Counted from the stretch's first letter, positions 21,635 to 33,329 are shown. The stretch is 64,000 nucleotides of DNA from Platycnemis pennipes (GCA_933228895.1 OW121847.1:128878350-128942349), one strand, 5' to 3'. Notes: generated from the letters alone by a model not told the origin. Numbers and translations are program-made.

Positions 21635-24435
21635 TTAAAGTATACAATTTTTAAGTGTATTCAAGGATGAGTAGAATATATCAACAAAATTACCATAATA
21701 ATTAAAGTATCTCATTATTCTATAAATAGGAAGATAAAAAATATAATTGTTGGGAGCCAATGGTATGTGAAAAAGATGCTGACATCTAGTGAATGAGAGT
21801 GAAACATTAAAGGAGATCAGTGATAATAATGCAGGACAACTGATCTTATGATTCAAAATTGGGTCTAGAAATATAATACCAGCCTGTTTTCTTCTGGTAG
21901 CAAGAGAGTTGAGATTCAAGAAAGCTAGAATATTGTCATAATTACCTGGAGCAAATGGGATTTTTAATTTGTAGCCAATTAATTTTAAAAATTTGATTTG
22001 TACTTGTTCAATGGCTGTCGTATATTTTATATAGTAAGAATTCCAAACAAGGGAACAATATTCTAAAGAAGACCTAACCAGTGCAACATATAGTAATTTA
22101 AAACAGGCAATGTTGTTGAAATGCTTACAGTTCCTATAAATGAAGCCAAGTGATTTATAAGCTTTCCTGACCGTTACATCAATGCGTGATTCAAAAGATA
22201 AGGAAGAATTATATATAACACCTCAATAAGATTTATTATACACTCTGTTTAGAGTCTTACCTGATAAGTAATAATCATTATAGTAGGGACATTTTTTCTT
22301 AAAGAAAGACATCACCTCTCATTTATCAATTTTTAATGGCAATAAGTTATCAATAGAAAATTTATACATTCCTGTAATACTTTAATATCATCAAGAGAAT
22401 CAATAGGATGCATAATTTTACGATCATCAGCATACAATAAATGTTTAAATGAATTTAGTTGGACACTTAAATCATTGATAGATAATAAAAATAAAATAGG
22501 ACCTAAATGGGATCCCTGAGAATGGCTTCCTGAATCCTGAAATGGCTTCAAACGGGATAGATATTGCACCGCATATCTTAACCATCAATTTTCTTTTTGT
22601 AAGATAAGTTTTGAGCCAAGCCAACATTTTCCCTCCAATTCCATAAGCTTCGAGTTTCGATAGTAAAAGGATATGATTAACCCTATCAAAGGCTTTCGAA
22701 AAGTCCAAATAAATAGTATCAACTTGGTCTAATCTATTGGTCTCAAATCTATGAAGTAATTGCGAAACTTTGTGCTGAAAAGATAAAAGGTTTGTAGTTG
22801 TGGATTTACCCTTCCTAAATCCATGCTGCTTATCAGTAATAAGATTCCCTAGCAAATGACATAGTCTATCAGCTACAAAAGATTCAAGTCTTTTAGCCAA
22901 GACAGATTGTATTACAGTAGGCCTGTAATTCTGTACATTATGCTTATTACCATTTTTAAAAACTGGAAGTACAAAGGAGGTTTTAAATGAATCAGGAAAG
23001 ATACCATCACTAATGATTTGTTATAAATAATATATAGTGGGTAGGCAAAAGTTTCACAACATTGTTTGAGTACTATGGCAGGTAGGTTATCAGGACCACA
23101 GTTTTTGAATACATCCAAATGTTTTAATTTGTTAAGAATGTCATCGACAGATGCTTTCATTTTAGAAAACCCAATAAGTTGTCTAATATCCAATTAAGGA
23201 AGTACTATAGAACTGTCTTTGGAATACACTTCAGAGAAGTATTTTGAAAACAGATTTGTAATATCAGAATAGTTATCCGAAGAACAGTCGTTATAGAACA
23301 TATGAGAGGGTATATTGCTGGAATTCCTTAAGTTATTAACATGGGACCAAAAATATTTGGTATTTACGAGGATGTTATCATGAACACAATTAATGTAATT
23401 TAAGTAGCAAGTCTTAATTTGATATTTACATTGTTTGCGGGCTTGTGAAAATCTTAAGTAATCAGAATTATCACCTGTACATTTATAGGTTTTATGAATT
23501 AACTTTTTATAAAGAATTAAGCGTTTTAAAGAGGGGGAAAACCATTTGGGATAATTGCTAGTTTTAAAACAGTGAATATGAGTAAAGTTAGTTATAGCTT
23601 GATCAATACCAGAATAAAGACAGTCCACAGAATCATTACAGTCAAGATTACTAAGTAACACAGGCCAGTTAATCAAGTTTAAATAGTTATTTAAACCAAT
23701 AAAATCACAATTCCGATAGTCATACAAGAGAGTTTCATGTGAAATAATGTCAACATTATGTAATAAGCTTAATTCATAAATTATGGATGGATGATACGAA
23801 TCACATTCAGTAATAGGATCATTGTCCCGATAAGAATTTATTCTATTTGAGTTGGTAAAAGCAAGATCTAATAGTGTGCCAAAACTATTCACCACTGTGT
23901 TTACTTTTTCTAAACCATGAAATTGGAAATAATCATTTGTAACCTTCGCTTGAGGTGCGGTAACATAAACATTTGATTGACAAGCATTATCCCTATTTGG
24001 AAAACACCAGTTCGAACATGGAAGGTTATAGTCACCCATTAATACTATATCACCATAATCATTGACAGTAACAATACTTTCAACACTCTGACAATGTAAT
24101 TCATAAATGTCCACAGATGAGCGAGGCGGAATGTACACAGAACCTATCAAAATTTTAGAGGAGCCAGAATATACACATACAAACACATGTTCAATATTTT
24201 CAGTGGCCATCGTAATTTTGTAAGATTTTAAGGCTTTCTTCACTGCAATTAGGATACCACCACCACGACTTTTTGTGGAAGAGACAGCACTGCGATCTTT
24301 TCTAAAAATATTGAAGTTCGGCCAGTCAAGCTCCGAAGATGAGATGACATCAGAAAACCATGTTTCAGTTAGTACAATAACATCATAGTGACAGGATACA
24401 ATGGCTTGACATATAGAATGCAATTTAGTGTTCAT
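21635..24435 (-). pseudogene. LINE ORF2: endonuclease and reverse transcriptase (few disabling mutations)
   Basis: The frame opens upstream of ATG 24435. The apurinic-like endonuclease shows VIVLTETWFSD, RGGGILIAVKKAL, MGDYNLP and DSYHPSI (the usual SDH motif reads SYH). A single in-frame stop follows at 23194-23196. A one-base frameshift near 23010 leads into the reverse transcriptase with QHGFRKGKSTTTNLL, YLDFSKAFDRVNH, GSHLGPILF and LLYADDRKI. Another frame change lies near 22560. The C-terminal segment (about 21919-21635) reads LATRRKQAGIIFLDP, as in the CR1/Jockey group. The product would copy LINE RNA at a nicked target; this copy needs several repairs to be functional. Confidence 0.85.
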
Positions 24436-24610
24436 ACCCCATATATTTTGATAATAGGAACTCAGTTTAGTCTTGAGTCCAAAATCTTTTTAGTCCCCCG
24501 ACTTACCGTATCTTTTTTTGATACTATTTTTAGAAAACCTATAATATATTTAATTGATAGATCCCTTCTGATCTGCTTTTCAGTTCAATGCGAAGTGACT
24601 GAAGATAATT

Positions 24611-25276
24611 TCATTCCATAATAGTACAATCGCGAGGTACAGAAAAAGGACTAATGAAGTTGTTACCAGACTTCTTGACAACATTAAAATTTCTTAGAAA
24701 GTCCAACACCTCACCATCTGATGATAATGTAATATTCATAGGTGTTATTTTTTCCAAGGGTTTCCTCCCAAGGCAAGTACAATGGAGATCAGCAGTGAAG
24801 GAAGCATTGGGCATAACAGTACTCAGGATATGACCGGCAATGTCAGCATCATGAGATTCATTGTCATTTGGAGATTTTTCAGGAACTCCATAAATGATCA
24901 GATTTTTACTTCTTCTGCTCCGTTCATTAGCCTCCAGAAAAACCTCATGAATCATCTCAAATTTAGCCGGAGAGGCTGGAACACTGTGTTTTAGAAGTTC
25001 AATTTCACTTTTCAGTTTTCGAATTAAAGATTTCAAATCTTCAATAATAGAAGCATTGATACAGCACGAAGTAGAATCAGGAACGAACTGGACATTTTTA
25101 GGATTGCACACAAAGCAAAACCACTCTATCTCATTTGACACTATCAACTTAAAAACATTGTCCTTAAGCTTGGAACATTTTTTATGCAAAGTAGCCTCGC
25201 ACTTACTGCAAATAATATGTGCAAGATTAATATCAACTTGCTTCACGCAAACTGTACAAGTGTGTTTGTCAGCCAT
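24611..25276 (-). CDS. LINE ORF1 with PHD-like zinc finger and coiled coil
   Basis: This 221-codon open frame starts at ATG 25276 (MADKHTC), chosen over an upstream GTG because the element begins only 17 bp before it. Residues 6-60 carry a Cys/His pattern typical of the PHD-like finger in ORF1 of CR1/Jockey-type LINEs (CTVCVKQ, CSKCEATLHKKCSKL, WFCFVC). A leucine-rich coiled coil follows (about residues 75-97, IEDLKSLIRKLKSEIELLKH). An RRM-like segment then starts at NLIIYGVPEK. ORF1 proteins bind LINE RNA and aid strand transfer. The frame appears intact but ends without an ORF2 overlap (176 bp gap). Confidence 0.75.
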   Translation of the reverse strand: MADKHTCTVCVKQVDINLAHIICSKCEATLHKKCSKLKDNVFKLIVSNEIEWFCFVCNPKNVQFVPDSTSCCINASIIEDLKSLIRKLKSEIELLKHSVPASPAKFEMIHEVFLEANERSRRSKNLIIYGVPEKSPNDNESHDADIAGHILSTVMPNASFTADLHCTCLGRKPLEKITPMNITLSSDGEVLDFLRNFNVVKKSGNNFISPFSVPRDCTIME

Positions 25277-25298
25277 CTTGGAGCGGATGAACGAAATA

Positions 25299-25793
25299 CA
25301 CACTCTTCAGCCCTGGCATCAAACTTATTCCCTTTTACATACACCCAAGCCCTACATCCAAATACTTTCATTTGATTGTAGTCATCAAAAGTCAGTTGCC
25401 TACCCATCCACAACTCTAAAGGGATTTTATAATCTATTGCTGAGTTAGGACTTCTATTTCTCACAAAACATGCATAATTTACTGCTTCTGCCCAAAAAAA
25501 TTTGGGCATTTCAGCTTGAATTAACATACACCTTGCCATTTCAGTCACAGTCCTATTCTGCCTTTCTGCTATCCCATTTTGTTCTGGGCATTGGGGAACA
25601 GTCTGTGCACAATACATACCATGTTTACTCATCCAATGCTTCATATTGGTACTGATATACTCCCCACCATTATCACTCTGAAAAGCTTTTAGTTTAAGTC
25701 CTAAGCCTTTCTCTGGCTCTATCTTAAATTTCTGCATTTCTATGTTTGAGAAACCAGACAGTGAAATATCTAGAGAAATCGTCAGTACGTAAG
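25299..25793 (-). pseudogene. Copia integrase catalytic core (C-terminal two thirds)
   Basis: The frame shows AFQSDNGGEYIS (second catalytic Asp), QCPEQNGIAERQNRTVTEMA (catalytic Glu), WAEAVNYACFVRNRSP and MKVFGCRAWVYVKGNKFD, in the order found in Copia integrases. It is cut at the low end by the LINE and at the high end by the pogo-like element. A one-base frameshift lies near 25745, between the DDFSRYF region and the rest. Confidence 0.87.
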
Positions 25794-25795
25794 TA

Positions 25796-27485
25796 CAGTA
25801 AAACCTCGTAATTACGTTATCGGAATTTACATTTTCCTGCAATTTACAACATTTTTATCGGGTCCCATCCAATTTCCTATATCTCCAACCTATATAGAAC
25901 CCCGTATTTACAGCACGACTTTTCTGTTTGCGTTAGATGTGGGTAAGAATGCAAAGATTAAAAAAACAACATTCCCCTCTATGACATTTAGCCATACATA
26001 TCAGTATATATAAAACACTGTTTTACCTTGTTTTGTGCATATACACTTCAAAAACAAGAGAGAGAACTAATTTTCTCCAGTTTACGGAAGAATTTGAACT
26101 TAACGGCACAGTACACAGCACCACTAGTGATGGAAAGACGAAACATCACTCGCGATCGATAGTTTTGACCACGATAGACACTCGCTATCCTTCTGCCTGA
26201 AAAAGATTCCTACTATGAAATGAATGTGTATAGTACGCGATTTATAATTTAGGAACCCCTGCGGGAGTATATTTAAGCTGCACTGAGGTTCATATTGTGA
26301 AGAATGAAAATAAATTTTTGCCGAGACATTATGAAATGTTAAAAATACAAGAACTGAACTGGTGGACAATAACAGGGGATCATTCGTCCGACCATCACGT
26401 TGCATTAATTCAACAGTTTTACTGCACGTAACTACAAAAAAAAAACTTATTAAAACTACCAAGAACCCTATAAGTTGTAAGTTCATGAACTAAGTTCACC
26501 ATTGTAAGTTCATGAAAATTACTTAGTTTTATCGCATGAAAACTGCATAAAATAATGAAATTATTTTGTTGAGAAATTTTTTGCCGTTTCATAACTACTT
26601 GCGCTGGCCCACCAGCAAGGTAGCTCAATATTCTTATGCATTGTTTATGCTATCCTTAATTACTCGGAACATAAATTTAATTTTACTTGGAAATGGAAAT
26701 GGATGTGAATTACCATATTTTCAGATGACTCGAGGGTTTTAGGGTTTCTTCCACTTTGGTTCATCCCTCTGGATGACAGTTTCGTCGGCATTCTAGATGC
26801 CATCTTCATGTCCGAAGATCGTGTCCCTTCCTATCAAATTTCCTATATCTTCATTCTATGTATTTCCCATATCTTCGTACTATATATTTCCGATACTTCG
26901 GACCTGAAGATGCCGTCTGGACTGCCGATGAACCAACGCGGAAAGAAACGGAAACCCTTGAGTAATCTTCTAATCACCGCAGGAGCCTTCTCGGCAACTA
27001 GAATATTTTCAATTCAGGCGTAAATAAAAATTGTGGATTCTCACGATGTGCTAGTAATGGCACCTATTGAAAAAGAGCAAAGTCAAGAAATCATAGTGTG
27101 AAGGAATACCAATTAAAAAGAGGTTTTTAAGTTCTAGATTGTCTAATATTGCCATGAGTAGCTTCGTTATAGGAGAAAATGCATTGCATAATGTATAAGT
27201 TTTGGAATGATGGATTTGACAACGTCCAATGGTTTGTTGGGTTGGTTGAAACGTTGGTAGGAATATATTGTACAAAAACAAATCAGGACAACTCTATACT
27301 TTAAAAAATACTTAATAATATTGCTTTAATTCAGTTTATCGGTGTTTCTTTTTTATTTATTTCTTTATATTGTTAAAGTATGCATGTGAAACTGATAATT
27401 GACCGTTACCCGCTATTTGCATTTTCCCACATTTTACACTTTTTTCTAGCCTTCCATAGAAAAGCGTAAATAAGGGGTTTTACTG
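25796..27485. mobile_element. Non-autonomous pogo/Tigger-like element (1.69 kb)
   Basis: The ends are inverted copies: CAGTAAAACCTCGTAATTAC on the left and, on the complement of the right end, CAGTAAAACCCCTTATTTAC. Both are flanked by TA (25794-25795 and 27486-27487), the target of the Tc1/mariner-pogo superfamily. Removing the element with one TA restores a continuous Copia integrase reading frame (GGNTYLRTDDFSRY across the junction). No transposase was recognised inside. The interior at 26728-26960 holds two inverted copies of a GAAGATG...GATGAACCAA motif. Confidence 0.82.
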
Positions 27486-27487
27486 TA

Positions 27488-28530
27488 TGTGTTACCTCCA
27501 ACAGACTTAGGCTTCACTTTACCCTTGACATCAGTATGGAATAACTGTAATGTCTGACAGCATACCCTGAAGCTTTTCTTTGGAAAACCTCTCCGCGTCA
27601 TCTTGCCCTGGATACAGACAACACACCTCATCTTCTTCTTGTTCCTACTTCCCTCGAGGGCTTTAATTCTTCTAATGGCTTCCTCGTGAAGGTTACCCAT
27701 CCTCTCATGCCATGATGCTTCTGCTCGTATTGCGGATACTTGATAAGGCTACCCATCCTCTTGTACTTGCTCAGCTACTGATGGATATCCTTGAATATGC
27801 CTGGAAAATTCACTTGGCTCAGTCTCTAGAATATCCTGCTCTTCCACAGGATAGGCTTTAAATACTTCTTCCCCATATTCATTGGCACTGCATAATCCTC
27901 TTCAGGGGGTCATGGTGGCCTAGTGGGTAGAGCACTGAGATACTGACTGGAGGGTCCCGGGTTCAAATCGTGGGCAAGAGCCTTTCTGGACCCCCCCATC
28001 TAAAAAATCGTTTCGATTCGATTTTCACTTCGTAGAATTGGCCCCCTTACCCTGGATGTATGAATTTCACACGCCATTGGCTTAGTATGGGGTGAGCTCT
28101 ACTCTCACCTATCAAAACCAACCTTCGGGTTGAATCACTGAGTGAGTGAATCCTCTTCAAATATTACTTTCACTCCCTTCTTTGTTAATTTCCTCACAGA
28201 AATCAAATTCACTTCGAGATCAGGTACATACAAGACATTTGAGAATTTAATAGATCCTCCACACTTCTTTGAAAGTTTTAGTATCATTGAACCCTTTCCC
28301 TTTACCTGTAATCTCCCTATTCCAATTTTTACAAATGTTTCAATTTCTTCAAAATCCATGAATAGTCTCCTCTCATGTGACATAGTCCGTTGCCCTAGAA
28401 TCTAAATACCATATATGTCCTTCCCTCTTTGTCAGCAAACCGGTGGCACAGATATAATTCTTGCTTACTTGAGTCGTGGATTTTTCTTCTGCTTCTACAT
28501 AGGCTGCCTTTGGTTTTGCACCTAAGGCGT
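27488..28530 (-). pseudogene. Copia protease and pre-integrase zinc-finger region
   Basis: On the minus strand the sequence begins with the gag-protease linker and the protease motif region WYLDSRATDYVT. The family normally has D-S-G-A-T, so Gly is replaced by Arg. Next come the protease core (GIGRLQVKGKGSM, NVLYVPDLEVNLISVRKL) and the pre-integrase finger (WHERMGNLHEEAI, CVVCIQGKMTRRGFPKK), ending in the first catalytic Asp region (FHTDVKGK). A SINE splits it at 27905-28148. Confidence 0.85.
27905..28148 (+). mobile_element. tRNA-derived SINE with 11 bp target duplication
   Basis: The 5' part carries an A box (TGGCCTAGTGGG, 27916-27927) and a B box (GGTTCAAATC, 27959-27968) in tRNA-like spacing. 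A tRNA-unrelated body follows, with a short GAGTGAGTG 3' tail. AATCCTCTTCA occurs at 27894-27904 and 28149-28159, flanking the 244 bp insert as a perfect target duplication. It lies inside the Copia protease/pre-integrase region. SINEs depend on a partner LINE; the short simple tail rather than poly(A) suggests a non-L1 partner. Confidence 0.85.
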
Positions 28531-29400
28531 TATGGTAAGGTCAGCCACGGGCAGTTTTCGGTGACCATTTCCGGCCTTTTTTCGCTCTGTATGTGTTTAT
28601 ATATTACTCAACTATGGGATAACTATTAAAGATAGAGACTTGCGATTTTCTTTATTTGATTTAGGTGATGTCATTCCATATAATGGTTGGAAAGAAAACA
28701 TTTTATTTCTCTAGGTTAGTGAGAATATCTTGCTGTACTTTGGCTTGTTAAAACTTGCTTCGATGAAAGAAATTCAAAAATCGAAAAAAATCAAGATGTA
28801 GTGACATCTTTCTTCTACAAGTACGTTTAAGCACATAGGTCAGAATTAGTTTCCAAAGCCGCTATCATCAAAGCAGTGGACTCCTGCGTGCTGAAAATCT
28901 TAATTGTTTTGGTGGCTCGTGAGGTGATCTCGGCCATTACGAACCATTCCCACATTCCATCGTCCCTATCATCAATCTTCCCACATACACTACAGCAACG
29001 TCGGGTCACCCTCCACTTGTACCCTCCTTCCCTACTCATCCCTCTGAAGTGGATCGTTCCCAAAAGTCTGGCGAGTGTCAGGTTACATGCAGTTCAGTTT
29101 TGAGAAATGGTTGAGTAAGTCAGAGCTTCCATTCTATTGCATTGGTCAAGCTCTTGCCTTTTTGAAGTCTTGCTGCCAGGGGTTATATAACCCTCCAAGT
29201 TCATTTTTAAAGTTTTGCAATGACTACTATTTGTGGAGAGGAATACGTAGGAAGTGAGATAATGATAACACTACCTTCGCATTCCTGGAACTTGATAATA
29301 CCCATTCGAAACTGTTCTAAAATTACAAATTCTGAAGATTCAGGGGATATGGAGTGGAAGTGAAACATGATAACACAGAAAGAAAAACACGAGCCAAATT
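28531..29400. other. Intronic stretch, no gene recognised
   Basis: Copia similarity stops abruptly near 28530. The short open frames at 28827-29103 on both strands have no recognisable domain. Confidence 0.4.
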
Positions 29401-29404
29401 TACA

Positions 29405-29960
29405 AAAATAAACTTTACTACGACCTGGGTTTCAATGTATTACAGCATCGTCAGGTAGCATATATCAAAGATGCACCAACCATATGAAAGAACCGAAATG
29501 GGGGGGAAAAGGGAGGGAGGAAAGGGGAGGAACGTGAGAGTGGACGGTTATTGGTGGTCAACAGAAGTGACCAGTGTGGGGAAAAGGAGTGTGGGAGACG
29601 TGGGCAGGAGTGGGTAACAGGGGGTGAGGTGGTCACAAATGAGTGGCAAATATAAAAATGAAAGTCTCGAAAGGTTCCTTTGAAGGCGAGACCTTCTCTA
29701 GAACTTTGTTGCAGCACCGGACCCCGTCCGTTGGGTGCTCCATTGAGAGGTCATAAATGTGGGAGGGGCAGACCCCTGGGTGATGGGACCCCCTTTGCAA
29801 AGGGTGTGAAATGTGATGACTCCCTTCCTCGCTGTGGGTTGAGCGGTGCCGATGATGGAGGCCCAGAGAGGGTGAGGCGGCTTGGGGCGGGGGGGGAGGG
29901 GATTGGACGGTGCTTGGAAAGTACTGATAATACATTACCAATAGGTGGCAGTAGTGCTTG
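29405..29960 (-). mobile_element. Possible Penelope-like element 3' region
   Basis: On the minus strand ACCTGACGATGCTGTAATAC is followed by ATTGAAACC, AGGTCGTAGTAAAG and an AAATTTGGCTCG tail. This arrangement (CTGACGA, hairpin, GAAAC, then the 3' tail) resembles the ends of Penelope-like elements. The purine/pyrimidine-skewed block 29490-29640 and the GGGG-rich block near 29890 may be its 3' non-coding part. No GIY-YIG coding was seen here. Confidence 0.35.
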
Positions 29961-30129
29961 TGCTACAGGCAGGCAGTTACTGCTTCACTACTCAAAGTAA
30001 TCTTTGGATTTTTTTGCACTTTTGTGCACCAAATTTTCATAAGCATTTTGTATGCAGAGAGAAGGAAATGGCTATTTTATACATAAAGAAATGTGTCCCA
30101 CTCTAATTATCCTATATGTTTTTGTACTT

Positions 30130-30566
30130 TTTTCTATACCATATTTTCATTATATTCGTGGATCTCTCCATTTTCCGGGTTTGCGCCGTGTTGGTAGTCA
30201 TGGGTTGATGACAGTTTTGCCGGGATTCCACCAGGCGTCTTCAGGTAGAAGTGCTGATATTGGCATTTTGGCTGTGTTTATATAGCCCTCGTTCTCTCAC
30301 CTCTGCACTGTGATTGGCTGGTTTCTGGAACACTCTCTTCCAAGCATTAGTCAGATGGGTATGATGGATGGATGGATGGTCATAGTCAGATGGTATCCAT
30401 CTTCCCAGTTGAAGTTTCTTGGCATTTTGGTGATCTCTATTGACTCCCTTATCAGCTTAGGATAATATCTTCTTTCCTTGGCGATGATTTCGGCTCTGTC
30501 AAATTTTATGTCATGTCCGAGTTCGCTCAAGACATACTCGGTGACTGCTGATTGGCTGAATTTCTA
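30130..30566 (-). pseudogene. Penelope-like element GIY-YIG C-terminal fragment and 3' region
   Basis: Minus-strand translation from about 30564 gives FSQSAVTEYVLSELGHDIKF, then RAEIIAKERRYYPKLIRESI and MPRNFNWEDGYHL, the end of the Penelope-like GIY-YIG domain. The GIY and YIG motifs themselves are missing. Downstream (30190-30220) is CTGAAGACGCC...GGCAAAAC, again a hammerhead-like end. A small GATG microsatellite lies at 30360-30380. Confidence 0.75.
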
Positions 30567-30583
30567 TAACCAGCAAGTTATCC

Positions 30584-31056
30584 TCGTTACCATGTTCAGG
30601 ATTTTGGGTCCCTACATAAACGTGCTAATGAGAGACCACTGCATTTGGGTGTACATGCAGGTTTAGAGTATCCTGTGCAAATGTTTTCAGAAACTAGTGC
30701 TATGGTCCAGATAGCTGTTCAGAACTGGTTCAGCTGCTCCAGAACTGCTGAGCATGTTCAACAGCCGTGTCCATAATATGTCAATGAACAATACATTCAG
30801 ATATGAGCTGTTGAGCATGCTCAGCAGCTCTTATTTCTTAAAAAGAATTTTCAGTATTTACAAATGCAAGAGGGCTTATGGTATTAAATCTAATTCCAGT
30901 GATAATTGTAAGAGAGTACAAAATAAAAGAGTTGTCACAATGTCATTTCTCTCAATAATTAGGTGCTCTTTTAAAACCCTTTTGATTACTGAGTTGACTT
31001 GATGAGAAGGAAAGCACTTATCAAATATTTTTTAGAAAAATAGGTAAGGTATCTGC
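30584..31056 (+). repeat. Dispersed repeat, copy A (partner at 51418-51945)
   Basis: The segment from TTCAGGATTTTGGGTCCCTA to the GGTATCGG-rich end matches 51418-51945 in the same orientation with moderate divergence. It includes GCTGAGCATGTTCA-type inverted motifs (about 30748 and 30812) and a shared CAATGTCATTTCT block. It is adjacent to the hAT fragment at 31060 and may be part of that element. Confidence 0.7.
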
Positions 31057-31059
31057 AAA

Positions 31060-31672
31060 TTATTCTATCGGTATCGGCCACAGGTATCGGTGCAAGTCTA
31101 CTAATAATGCTTGTCTACATATGAATTCATTGAAATTCCCCAATTTGAAAATTCTAGCAAAAAAAAGTTCCCCTGCATTCTTCCAGCAACAGTGTTTTCA
31201 GAAAATGCCTTCAGTACTGCTGGAAATTTGGTTGATAAAAAAAGAAATCAATTACTGGCTGACAGAGTGAAAATGCTGCATTTTCTAAACAAAAGCTCTT
31301 AATGTTTTCATTGAATTTTCAATTTTATTTAAGAAAAAGTAAACTTTGATTTACTTTTGAAATTACCCATTCTTTATATTTGCCCTCGAACATGTCCTTA
31401 ATTTCATTGAGAGGGTACTATATGACCATTATTCATTTTATATTTACTTTAAGAAATAATTCGGCTTCAATTGGGCTTAATGAGAGAATTTATGAGAAAG
31501 GAAGAATTATTTAAAAATTTACAGACGAAAAGAAGATTTGAATTTAATGAAATTGAGGAGGATTAGGATTCGGGATTAGGATTCAAGATTCAAATTCGAT
31601 ATTTGGATTCGATAAAAAAACAGGATTAGGATTCGATCAAATTTGGATTCGCCCCATCACTAATTTTTAATC
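31060..31672 (+). pseudogene. hAT transposase C-terminal (dimerisation) fragment and terminus
   Basis: The frame 31111-31302 reads FPCILPATVFSENAFSTAGN and LVDKKRNQLLADRVKMLHFL, the C-terminal dimerisation region of hAT transposases. Downstream the sequence becomes rich in GGATTAGGATTCG and ends CGCCCCATCACTA (31672), a hAT-type terminus. An inverted copy is at 59330-59890. The catalytic part is absent. Confidence 0.78.
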
Positions 31673-33329
31673 CATACAGAAAAACAGCTACAATTGTGTA
31701 TCCAAAAATCAAGTAAATTTATAATAGAAAAAATCAATTTCCCATCATCTGTGTGGAGAATATTTTCCTGGATCAAGATTTATGGATGCAATAAATATAT
31801 GTTATTACTTCTAATATAAAGTTCACTTTCCTTATCACATACCTACTCATCAAACAATACATTTTTTAAGCCTGTACAGCTATTCTTTAGAGGGTAGTTA
31901 AAAGAAACATTATAAGTTCACATTCATTAATATTTGAATCATTTTCCAAAATATAAGATCTTAGAGATGCCATACTGTATCACCCTCTATCCAGAATGGT
32001 ATAAGTATATGTAATTATACAAAAAAGACTTCGAGCATGTCACATGCCAAGAATAATATAATATAGAATATTAAATAATAAACTAAATCAAAAACCTAAA
32101 ATTAATTCAGTGCACAATCGGTTTACATTAACTTTGGTTGCTGTTGTAAATCAAATCCTTGAATGCTTTCACATTATTTGTTTAGAAACACAAAAAAAAT
32201 TAATGCTGTAAGGATTATCTATTTATGGAATATCTGGGGATTCCATCTCTAAGATAAAAAAATTATTTTAGAATATTCCAAGCTGCTAAACTGGTAATTT
32301 TGCAATGTCTTATTAATAATAACCCTTAAAATGGAGTTTGTGAGTTTTATACTCATAAGGAGAGGTTGTGTAACTCGGATCATGAAATGAAATGAGTCTT
32401 TTTTCATGCTACTAGAAGGAAACTAAAGAAATCTGTCTTGGCTTTTTTCTCTATTGGCCCGGGACCCCAAAAATATAGTAGAATGACATGCAGGGAACCT
32501 GCATTCCCTGACTGGGGTAAGCTGATAATAATAGAGTGGGGTAGTGTACTGCAGGTAATGAAGTTCAATTCTTATAGATGTTTAATACTTTTCTTTCAGC
32601 AATTGAATCAAAAATTTTATCATCCTTAATTTCCAACCCATGTATGCCAATACAGTTGAGCACTCTTAATCTGGGAACACCTATAATCCGGCAATTTCGC
32701 CATGACCAACTACCCGGTACTTTGTGGTAAATACCGAAACATTTTTTACTGCAACATTGCTTCATAACCTCCCGAGATATGCCATTCTTAACGTTAATTT
32801 TCCCATTCCGAGAATCAGAATATTTTAAACATATTAATTTCTGGTACTTCGTGTACACTGGAATTATTCTGCAACTTGAAGTAAACATATAAATTTGAAG
32901 TTATCAACGAGACAGAATAAGACTGATTTACAGATCAGCCACTTTCAATGGCGCGCGCATTTTTGATTGACCACTAGACGTAATTTGATAAAATTATTTC
33001 GTATCTGCTTATGTTTCTCCCCAATCATGTCTCATCTATACAGTTGTGGCAACAGTAGAGGAGTGAGGCATCAGTACTAGGGATGGGACACTCGATTTCT
33101 TGATATCTAGATATCCTCGATACTTCAGGTATCGAGTGAGTACTAGCAAAATTTCCATAGTATTGAGCAAATGAATACTTTGACGAAAAAGATTTATTTT
33201 TCACCATTTAACGAATCTTTTTCAATTTCATTGACTGCCAAAGGCAATTACCATATTTCTCCAAGTATAGTCCCCCATTTTTGGCCGAAATCCTCGTGGA
33301 AAAAGTCTTGGGGCTATATTCGAGCTCAA

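Larger units (their letters stand above)
21504..25292 (-). mobile_element. Near-full-length CR1/Jockey-like LINE inserted in Copia
   Basis: This 3.8 kb non-LTR element has an ORF1 starting about 17 bp from its 5' end, an ORF2 with endonuclease and reverse transcriptase, and a TTA/TAT-rich 3' tail. It is flanked by GAAATA (21498-21503 and 25293-25298), a short target duplication. Copia sequence on either side joins in frame if one GAAATA copy and the LINE are removed. Only a few mutations break ORF2, so the insertion is fairly young compared with its Copia host. Confidence 0.85.
19555..28530 (-). mobile_element. 5'-truncated Copia (Ty1/copia) retrotransposon with four nested insertions
   Basis: Read on the minus strand, Copia pol runs protease, pre-integrase zinc finger, integrase, reverse transcriptase start, RNase H, polypurine tract and 3' LTR. 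Gag and the 5' LTR are missing, because recognisable sequence starts near 28530, just before the protease. Four later insertions split it: a SINE (27905-28148), a pogo-like element (25796-27485), a LINE (21504-25292) and a short palindrome (about 19941-20056). Removing each one reconnects Copia sequence. The reverse transcriptase core with its catalytic YVDD-type box is deleted at about 20750. The element is dead. Confidence 0.88.

Noticed and set aside
24388..24994. Plus-strand open frames within the LINE
   Set aside because: They are antisense shadows of ORF1 and ORF2, which have clear domain motifs on the minus strand.
27905..27980. Possible functional tRNA gene
   Set aside because: A and B boxes are present, but the sequence continues into a SINE body with a target duplication and lacks a clear cloverleaf.
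29680..30000. 106-codon open frame on the plus strand
   Set aside because: Gly/Arg-rich low-complexity reading of a purine-rich stretch near a Penelope-like 3' end, with no domain.
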